64,000 nucleotides of DNA from positions 434,001-498,000 of the forward strand of contig JACGCM010000677.1 in the NCBI GenBank assembly GCA_014058105.1. The letters run 5' to 3'. Below the pieces are notes generated by a model. It worked only from the letters and a program-made list of their open reading frames with translations. It was not told where the DNA came from and did no database searches. This DNA is from Kingdonia uniflora. Lineage: Eukaryota > Streptophyta > Magnoliopsida > Ranunculales > Circaeasteraceae. Shown here one piece after another: positions 57,010-64,000 of the stretch. Made by a program: the position numbers and the translations under genes. Each line of letters starts with the position of its first letter. The first letter of the stretch is position 1.

Positions 57010-58760
57010 GTCCTTTATTCACAATTTGATCCTATCATTCAAAGAATACAAAAGAAGGATGAAGGCTGGCAAGGGAAGCTACTCTCTGAGGGAGGTAAAC
57101 TGGTTCTCAGAAAACATGTCTTTAACTTCATGCCTATTCATTTGCTGTCATGTTTAGAGATACCAAAATATGTTTTAAAAGCTATAGAAAAAGGTTTACT
57201 AACTTTTTCTGGGGATCATTTGAAGGAAGACCTAAAGGGCATTGGGTAGCAAGGGATAAGTTGTGTAGAACCAAAGATGAGGGGGGTCTGGATATTAGAA
57301 GTTTGGAAGATGTCAAATATAGCTTCATTCTGAAAAAGTGCTGGAAGTTTCTGCATAAGAAGTTTCTGTGGGCTGAATACCTCCACAGTAATACATAAGC
57401 AGCAGCACCATTCCCACTGCTACAACATCAGCATCACATTTGTGGAGACATGTGGTTGGATTGTTTCAAACTGTTAAAGCAAATACCTCTTGGAGTCTTG
57501 GAAATGGTGAACTTCAATTCTTGGAGGATGATTGCACTGGGGAAGGCACTATGAGGGACCTGCTGGATGTGTACTCTAATCAACAGATAAAGGTAATGAA
57601 GTGATCAACAATAATGGGGAATGGAATTGGGAAAGACTAAATGACAGTGTACCAGAAAATTGGAGAGTGATGCTTTCTAACAGGTACAAAATCTCATCTG
57701 AAACTGATAAACCTGTTTGGAATCTTTCACACAATGGAGCTTTGACTTTTAATCTGCTTGGAATTTTTGGAGAGGGGAATTTGATAAACAGAATGATATG
57801 GATTGGATAGGCATTCTGTGCTAAAATTCAACTTTTTGGGTGGAAGCTGTGGAAAAGTATCATTCCTGTTGGGACTGTAATTCAAAGACATGTTGCACTT
57901 ACCTCTAAATGCAGTTGTTGCAGGTCTTGTAATGCTGAAAGCATAGATCATTTGTTTGCCCAAAGTGAAATTGCGGTGCAGGTGTGGAACTACTTCAGTG
58001 CTATATGTGGGGTGCCTAAATGTGATTTTGATTTATACTTTTATAAACAAGGAAAATGGTTACTCAAGGCAGATCATAAATCTCTTATGGGCATTGTAAG
58101 AGGTACTATTCCTTCTTTGATTACATGGGAGTTATGGAGTTCAAGATGCAGTTTCAAGTATGATGGGGTCAACATGGATGCTGCTAAAATAATCAAGAAG
58201 GTTTTAAGTTGGTTATAAGATATTAACTGCAAGAGAAAGGTCAAGGTCACTGCTTAATGCCTTTTTATTTTTTTATTTTTTATCATTTATCTCTGCAGGT
58301 TCTGAGGTTACAGAAAAGACAGATCAAAAGAAGACCTATCAGAATTGTGAGATGGATGAAACCAAACTTTTGGGTGTACAAATTAAATTTTGATGGGTCA
58401 GCTCTTGCAATGGTTTATGTGGTGCTGGAGGTGTTATAAGAAATGCTCAAGGTGATCTCATACTGGTTTATTCATTTGCCTTAGGACCAGGTACTAACAT
58501 TACTGGGGAACTCTTTAGTTTGCTGCATGGATTAAGGTTATGTAAGGAACACAACTTCATGCCAGTGGTTGTTGAAATTGACTCTCAAGTGATGGCAAAC
58601 TGGTTTTATAAAAAGGGCAGGGTCTCACCAAGATTTGAAGGGGTATGGAGAGAGAAGAACGCAGTGAGTGGTTACAGTGTGCTATCATGCACATTCTGAG
58701 AGGGGGTAACAACTTAGCTGATTTCTTTGCAAAACTTAGCAGTGAACAAGTTACTACAAC
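57010..58760 (+). pseudogene. L1-like LINE 3' half with zf-RVT and RNase H
   Basis: The plus strand reads QRIQKKDEGWQGKLLS, GGKLVLRKHVFNFMPIHLL, FTNFFWGSFEGRPKGHWVA (after a frameshift near 57200), DEGGLDIRSLEDVKYSFILK, then the zf-RVT region (RHVALTSKCSCCRSC, SIDHLFAQSEIAVQVWNYF) and an RNase H domain (FWVYKLNFDGSAL, GAGGVIRNAQGDLIL, GELFSLLHGLRLCKEH, EIDSQVMANWFYKKG). This is the C-terminal part of plant non-LTR retrotransposon ORF2. Reverse transcriptase motifs upstream are missing, and stops are present. Confidence 0.78.
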
Positions 58761-59242
58761 TTGGTCAATTTTGTGCTTTCAACTATTCGTGTCCACGTTA
58801 TGATGGTTTATAAGTTCCCCCAAAACTGCATTGACAAAATGGACTGTATTAGAAGAAGTTTCTTGTGAGGGCAAAAAGTTGGGTGGTACAAAACTCACTC
58901 CTTCAATTGGAGCATTGCCTGCATGCCTAAAAAAAATTGTAGTCTTTGCTGGCATGACTGAAAAACCTAAAAATTGCAAATCAAGCTTTGCTGGCTAAAA
59001 ACATTTGGAACTTTGTTCAAAACTACAACTTACACTCTTCTCTTTGGGCATCTTCAGTTTTTCTGAAGTATTGCCATGCAGAATCACCTTTTGACAGTGG
59101 TTCAACCCCATTTACATCACCTTCATTCAAAAATATGATCGAGGAGATCGAGTTTATAAAAAATGGCAGCATCTGGGTGGTAGGAGATTGGAATCTTCAA
59201 GGATTATTGGATCCCCAAGAAAGTCAGATTTCTCATCCCTCC

Positions 59243-60496
59243 TGCCCTTATCCAGGCCCGGCCCTTGGGATGTGCGATGACACAGGCAGGGAAAAAGGGC
59301 CCAAAAAAAAAGCTTGTCTAAGGCCTAAAGAAAAATAAATAAATTAGTAAATAGCACATCTAATGTAAACTTGGGTTAGTTGGCTAATGTTTTTTTCATT
59401 TGAGCAAAAGGTGAGGGTTCAAGTCCTTTTTCTTTTTTAACTCCTTAGCTCCACTTACTTTAACCGTACGCAAGTCTCTTTAAAGGCTTCCTAAGCTCCA
59501 CTTACTTTAACCTCCGGCTTCTAAACTACTTAAAACCCTAAACTACTACTCTTTTCTTTAATCCGTTAAAAAATCACTCGTAGTTTAGGATCCTACCTTA
59601 TCTTTTTTTGAATACCTAGCCATCTGTCCTGGCTCAACTGGCCACCTGTCCTTTTCTTGCCTTGACTTATAGGCTCAGGACTCAGGACGGAACTTGCGTA
59701 CGGAGAAGATTCCGAGGTCCAAGGGTGAGTCTGTCCTTTTGCTCTCATCCGAAGGCTTACTTCAGAACCATTCCTAAAACCACTAAAACAATAGCTGGAG
59801 CAGAAGTCCTAGAGATGCATTGTAGTTTAGGAACGAGCGTAGCTTAGGATGCTTAACGATTTCTTGCTTTAGCTAGCTCTAATGGTTGTGATTTCTAAAA
59901 AAATACCGATCATCCTTCTTTCCCAGGATTTCTAAAAAAAAAAAGGTGGGTTCCTCACTATTATAGCCTCATTCTAAAAAAATACTGATCATTCTTCTTC
60001 TGCTGTCCCCGATTTCGGCACAAAGGAAAAGAAGCCGGATACGAAGGTAGTTTAGGATCCTTTTTTCCACTATGGCTTTTGTGGTGATAACACAGTAGTT
60101 AAAGACCTCACCTGGGTAGTTGTAGTTTGGGAGCGTAATAAAGAAAAGTTAGCCCTTTAAAAAGCTCTTTTCTTTGTACGCAAGTTGCTTTTCTTTCATT
60201 GTTTACCGGCTACTTGTTTTTTTAGTTTAGTAGCAACTTTTTAAAGCCCTTCATGCTTAGAGTCTGTCCTCCAAGCTATTCGGTAATAAAGAAAACAGGT
60301 CGGACAGAGACTCTTTTTCGTCTCTTTTAGGCTGATCCAGTTCTCATCCTTTAAAAAAACAGTACCACCACTTTTTTTAGAGCTGATGACACTATCAAGT
60401 CCTGGCAAAAAAATAATAAAATTATAAAAGAATTAGGCCTCCTTTGTATTTTCGCACAGGGACTTACAGGTAGTTGGGCGGCCGTGCCCTTATCCA
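59243..60496. mobile_element. 1.23-kb insertion with 12-bp target duplication
   Basis: TGCCCTTATCCA occurs at 59243-59254 and again at 60485-60496, directly bordering segment 59255-60484. The inserted piece starts GGCCCGGCCCTTGGG and ends GTTGGGCGGCCG, weakly complementary. It lacks a poly-A tail and any long reading frame. It contains a tRNA-like block and T/A-rich tracts with repeated words such as CTCCACTTACTTTAACC (59450 and 59495) and GTTTAGGATCC. The superfamily is not determined. Confidence 0.6.
59372..59426 (+). repeat. tRNA-like A box and B box (SINE-like)
   Basis: TGGGTTAGTTG (59372-59382) differs from the pol III A-box consensus by one base, and GGTTCAAGTCC (59416-59426) fits the B box, at tRNA-like spacing. 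This may be the head of a SINE within the 1.23-kb insertion. Confidence 0.4.
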
Positions 60497-60780
60497 ACAC
60501 AACCTGGAAGGGGTCTTAGATCTTATTCTCCCAAATAGAACGTGTAACTTAGTCCAATCTTATGTCTTTGGGCACATGAGATATCTACTTTGATCAACAA
60601 TACTCGCCTTTCTATTAATCATGGCCCAAATAGATTTGTTTGGAGGGGGGAAGCTTTAGGAAAGTTCTCTGTCAAATTTGCTTACAAATCCATGGTGAAT
60701 GGCACTCTCCCAGCACCGCTCTTCCTGCACCCAATATGGGAAATCATATCGAAATTCCCTATTTATCACTAGGTTTGTTT

Positions 60781-60922
60781 TGTTAGAGTTAGCTTGTATA
60801 GCCCAAGGGCTTTTGTGTTTTTTAACCTGTCTTTACTCTTTTTCCTTTTGTAAAGGTTGTTGCCTTAACCCTAACTTTCTACACATTCTAATTATTAGAG
60901 TCTTCTTCTCCTTCTATTATCA
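60781..60922 (+). repeat. Putative 5' LTR of the copia element
   Basis: The LTR begins TGTTAGAG and ends TTATCA, immediately before the primer-binding site. At 142 bp it is short for an LTR. The exact start cannot be confirmed without the 3' LTR. Confidence 0.55.
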
Positions 60923-61773
60923 TGGTATCAAGAGCAAGTTTTTTTCTCGATCCTCATTGATCGATTGAGAGAGGGTTTGTGCTTGATTCTTCTTTCCGTT
61001 GCGTTTGAATTTCGATTTCCAGAGTTTGGTACTCCAATTTCGTGGATTGTCTCGATGAGGGTTTGCTCTAGGGTATGTAAATTTTATCAATCGCTCTCGT
61101 TATCTCCAATTCTGATCACGGTAAGCTTCTTACTGATATTTTTGCCTCGTTTCATCATCCAATTCTAGGGTTTGATATCATTGCCTCGTTTAATTACGGA
61201 AATTGTAACTTTGGGTTTTTGGTTTTGGTGTTGTTTACGAATGCTCATGGGTGTTATTGAATTCTGACTTGGTAGATTGTGCTTGTTGGGTGTCGGTGTT
61301 TGTTGGGGGTTTGCAGATGGTAATTTGATTGTTGATTTGTGTTTGATGTTATGGGTTGAGTTGATGAACTTGGAGTTTCTGCAGGTGGTGCTTGGGTTTA
61401 TACCTGGTGTTAATGTTTGTGCTTATTTTAGTGATAACTGTTAATTGCATTACTGGGGTTTGCAATTGGGATTGTGCTGCGATTGCATTGGGTTTGGCGG
61501 TTGGTTTGTGTATATGCAATTTTGTTGCCCAATTTACTGCAGGTTTGTTGAAGCTTGGTAATTGCAGATTGTGGCGTTGGTTTGTCCTGTTGGTATTGGG
61601 TTTTTGCAGGTGGAATTTCAAGTTGTGTTTGCTAGGTTTGTGATTGTGATTGTTTGTTGGGGGTGCAGATAGTAATTAGATTACATTTTGGTGATTTTTG
61701 GTTTGAGTTGGTATAATCTGTTTATGTAGCTTTGTGAGATTGAATTCTTGCAGTTGAATTTGTATTTTGTATT

Positions 61774-62430
61774 AATGATGACTGATGAAAAATTAGATTT
61801 CCAAGGGATTGGTTTGAAATTGACGGGACCTAATTATGGGAATTGGGATGATACAATGACCCACTTCATGATAGGTCGAGGGTTATGGGATTATGTTGAT
61901 GGAATAACTACAAAGCCGTCGGATCTTAAAAAATTGTCATACTAAATCGAATTTCGCTCGACAATATCAGTTGAAAGTTGACGTTAGAGGGGTTCGACAA
62001 AATGATCGTAGTGTTCAAAAGTTTTATAATGTGATAACAGGTTTGTGAGATCAGCTAGCCTTGACTGAGCCATCTGGACTTACTGCTGCTGATTGGATCA
62101 AATATAGAGAGCAATAATGATTAATGCAGTTTCTAGGTACATTACGTGATGATTTTGAGTATCTTCGTGGTTCAATTCTTTATAGAAATCTTCTTCCTAG
62201 TGTTGACTCTGTAGGTAGTGAGCTTCTTGCAGAGGAGGATCGTTTGAAGACGCAGATAGGAAAAGGGGTTCTTACTATACCTACTCAGTTAGTTTTAGCG
62301 GTTCGGCCAATGCATCAGTTTCCGGCTTCTTATCCACGACCTCGTGATGAATGTACATTTTGTCATCAAAAAGGTCATTGGAATAATTAGTGCCCAAAGA
62401 GGTCATTACAACAATATCGAGGGTGAGCAC
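61774..62430 (+). pseudogene. Copia gag relic
   Basis: The frame opens at ATG 61774 or 61777 (MTDEKLDFQGIGLKLTGP) and stops at 61942-61945. Later parts, in other frames, give FLGTLRDDFEYLRGSIL, SELLAEEDRLKTQ and the CCHC zinc knuckle CTFCHQKGHW (about 62356-62400), where a TAG replaces a residue before the last Cys. In active elements gag forms the virus-like particle. Confidence 0.8.
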
Positions 62431-62432
62431 CG

Positions 62433-63305
62433 TTGCCACCCTCACAACAGTACAGAGGTCCTTCCCAGTCTCAGTCCTACGGAGGAACACCTCCACAACA
62501 GTACTTTAGACCCCCATCACAAAATCCACAACGCCCACCTACGCATTTACCTCATCACTCTCATCTAACTCAGTCTATAACATTACCATACAGTGATGCA
62601 TCTTTTTATGATGTTGCAGCTCAGATAGAGTATTTTTTACTTCAGCGTCCTGATATTATTCCACATGTTGGTTCTACCTCATTTGGTGCAACTTCAGGTA
62701 GTTGTCATACAACTTGGATTTTTGATTATGGTGCCACACATCATATGACCCGTGATCGGTTTATCTTTTCAAGTCTTACATGTCTTTCGTCCATCATTAG
62801 TGTTACTGCAGCTAATGGATCATCTATGCCCTTAGTTGGAGTTGGACCTGTCTCCACACCACACTTGTTCGTTACTGAAGTCTATTTTCTTCCCCATCTC
62901 ACTTTGAGTTTGATTTCTATTAGTCAGTTGTATCTTTCTGGATATTTTGCTTAATTTTCTGATTCTCATTGTTTTGTGCAGGACCGTCGTACTCAGAGGC
63001 TGATTGGGACTGATCGAAGAGATGGCGGCCTGTACATTTTAGAAAATTTTCAGCCATCTGCTAGAACAGTTTCAGTTAGTTATTCTATTGATTTATCTTC
63101 TTTCCATTTAGGATCTAAATCTAGCATATTTTATTTATGGCATGCTAGATTAGGTCATGTGTCAAGATCTCGGTTAAAGTATTTAGTTTCGATTGGTATT
63201 TTAGGAAATGTTCATTGTCATGATATTTCAGAGTGTTCTAGTTGTAAACTCGAAAAATTTTCTGCTTTACCCTTTATGTTAGTACGTCTGTCACTTCTAC
63301 ACCTT
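62433..63305 (+). pseudogene. Copia protease and GAG-pre-integrase relic
   Basis: A Pro/Ser/Gln-rich linker leads to TTWIFDYGATHHMTRD, where the usual DSGA catalytic loop is DYGA (Asp kept, Ser lost). The frame stops at 62952. A second frame from 62976 carries GTDRRDGGLYILE and WHARLGHVSRSRLKYLV...CSSCKLEK, the zinc-binding HHCC-type pre-integrase domain. Confidence 0.82.
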
Positions 63306-64000
63306 TGATCTAGTTCACTTTGGCGCATGGGGCCCTGCCCCCCTCCCACTAAAAGGGGGTCCCGTTATTATGTTTTATTTGTTAATGATTATTCTTGTTA
63401 TTGTTCGATGTTTTTGATGAAACGACGATATGAGTTTCTTTCAATTTTCAAAGCATTTAAAGCTTTGGTTCAAACATAATTTTCTACTGTTATCAAATGC
63501 TTTCAAGGTGACTTGGGAGGAGAGTATACCTCTGGAGATTTTGCAGATTTACTTGCCTCAGATGGGACTTCACCTCCACTAGTCTTCTTGTACTAAAACT
63601 CCTCAACAATACTAAAACTCCTCAACAAAATGGTGTTGCTGAAAGAAAACATCATCATATAATGGAGACTGCACGATCTATGCTTCTTTCTGCATCTGTT
63701 CCTAGTATCTTTTGGGGCAAGGCAGTCCTTACAGCTGTTCATCTAATAAATAGGATTCTAACAATTTTAACTTATGACATTACTCCTTATGAGCGTTTGT
63801 TCGGCAAACCTCCAGATTATTCATCCTTGAGGGTTTTTGGCTACACATGCTTTGTTATGTGCCACAATGTCGACCGCAACAAACTTTCTCGTCGATCTAT
63901 TATTATGTGTATTTTTCTTGGCTACAGTGATACTCAGAAAGGTTACAGATGTTATGATCCCATTGGTCAAAAGATATACATCTCCTGCCACGTTGTCTTT
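63306..64000 (+). pseudogene. Copia integrase relic, runs off the window
   Basis: YYVLFVNDYSCYCSMFLMK contains the first Asp of the integrase DDE triad, QGDLGGEYTSGDFADLL the second, and NGVAERKHHHIMETARSMLL the catalytic Glu; each is in a shifted frame. A direct duplication of ACTAAAACTCCTCAACAA (near 63593 and 63612) and stops break the frame. The RVFGYTCFV and FLGYSDTQKGYRCYDP blocks follow to the window end. Confidence 0.8.

Larger units (their letters stand above)
58960..60778 (+). pseudogene. Second LINE fragment, interrupted by a 1.23-kb insertion
   Basis: Before the insertion (58960-59254) the frame reads QALLAKNIWNFVQNYNL, SLWASSVFLKYCHAE, NGSIWVVGDWNLQG, a zone upstream of zf-RVT in LINE ORF2. 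After it (60485-60778) it resumes with STLINNTRLSINHGPNRFVW, GEALGKFSVKFAYKSMVNG and IWEIISKFP. The order and family are the same, so the two parts were contiguous. The 3' end joins the copia LTR at 60781. Confidence 0.72.
60781..64000 (+). mobile_element. Ty1/copia LTR retrotransposon, 5' part, defective
   Basis: The putative 5' LTR 60781-60922 (TGTTAG...TATCA) is followed by TGGTATCAAGAGC, the initiator-Met tRNA primer site with one extra base. Then come a long leader, gag from about 61774 (LKLTGPNYGNWDDTMTHFM, quoted up to here, and GRGLWDYVDG), gag zinc knuckle CTFCHQKGHW with TAG in the loop (62387-62389), protease, GAG-pre-integrase and integrase. Reverse transcriptase, RNase H and the 3' LTR lie beyond the window. 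Stops in gag and integrase make it non-autonomous. Confidence 0.85.

Noticed and set aside
59440..60480. Mitochondrial-DNA insertion
   Set aside because: Some words and the base composition look organelle-like, but no organelle gene was recognised, and the flanking 12-bp duplication is more typical of a transposon; left undecided.

Overview
The window is nuclear DNA of a flowering plant, most probably a eudicot. It is AT-rich, has GT-AG introns, and carries plant-specific families: vestitone-reductase-like SDRs, DUF295 F-box, CYP716/718-like P450, FKBP53-type immunophilin, FAR1 transposase, plant mobile domain and endogenous caulimovirid. There is no sign of bacterial operons, CRISPR, rRNA or canonical tRNA genes. 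The species cannot be named from this sequence.

Layout. (1) 0.4-12.3 kb: a tandem array of at least five copies of a four-exon NADPH-dependent reductase gene in graded decay. The copy at 8483-10375 has one stop codon, the copy at 400-1810 has one missing base, and the rest are fragments. A TRIM element with a triplicated LTR (3263-4239) and a fold-back element (about 4703-5236) lie between copies. (2) 12.9-15.4 kb: two relics of a DUF295 F-box gene on the minus strand. (3) 16.06-22.16 kb: a TIR element split by an endogenous caulimovirid carrying coat-protein, protease, RT/RNase H, transactivator and promoter/leader remnants on the minus strand, with an extra inverted leader inside. (4) 23.5-24.7 kb: exon relics of a CAAX-protease-like protein and a LETM1-like protein. 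(5) 25.79-30.33 kb: the one clearly intact gene, an 11-exon minus-strand nuclear FKBP (538 aa). (6) 30.5-34.5 kb: a Tourist-like MITE, a zeta-GST exon relic, a MULE with a 9-bp target duplication, and a dead P450. (7) 34.66-53.00 kb: an apparent composite transposon. The outer element carries a FAR1-type transposase and a minus-strand plant-mobile-domain/coiled-coil gene, and is filled with clusters of the inverted heptamers TTGTCGA/TCGACAA. A 6.36-kb PIF/Harbinger element sits inside it (46331-52687, TAA duplication) and contains its own second plant-mobile-domain gene. (8) 53.26-55.64 kb: seven in-frame exons of a zeta-class glutathione transferase lacking its 3' end. (9) 56.4-60.8 kb: LINE remnants, one split by a 1.23-kb insertion with a 12-bp duplication. 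(10) 60.78-64.0 kb: the 5' part of a decayed Ty1/copia element running off the window.

Only the FKBP gene, and possibly the GST, looks functional. The most unusual features are the TTGTCGA/TCGACAA clusters confined to non-coding parts of the FAR1/PMD element, the presence of two different PMD genes in two nested transposons of different superfamilies, and the rearranged caulimovirid. Exon boundaries were read by hand from splice sites and frame continuity. Family names rest on recognised motifs, not on database searches.
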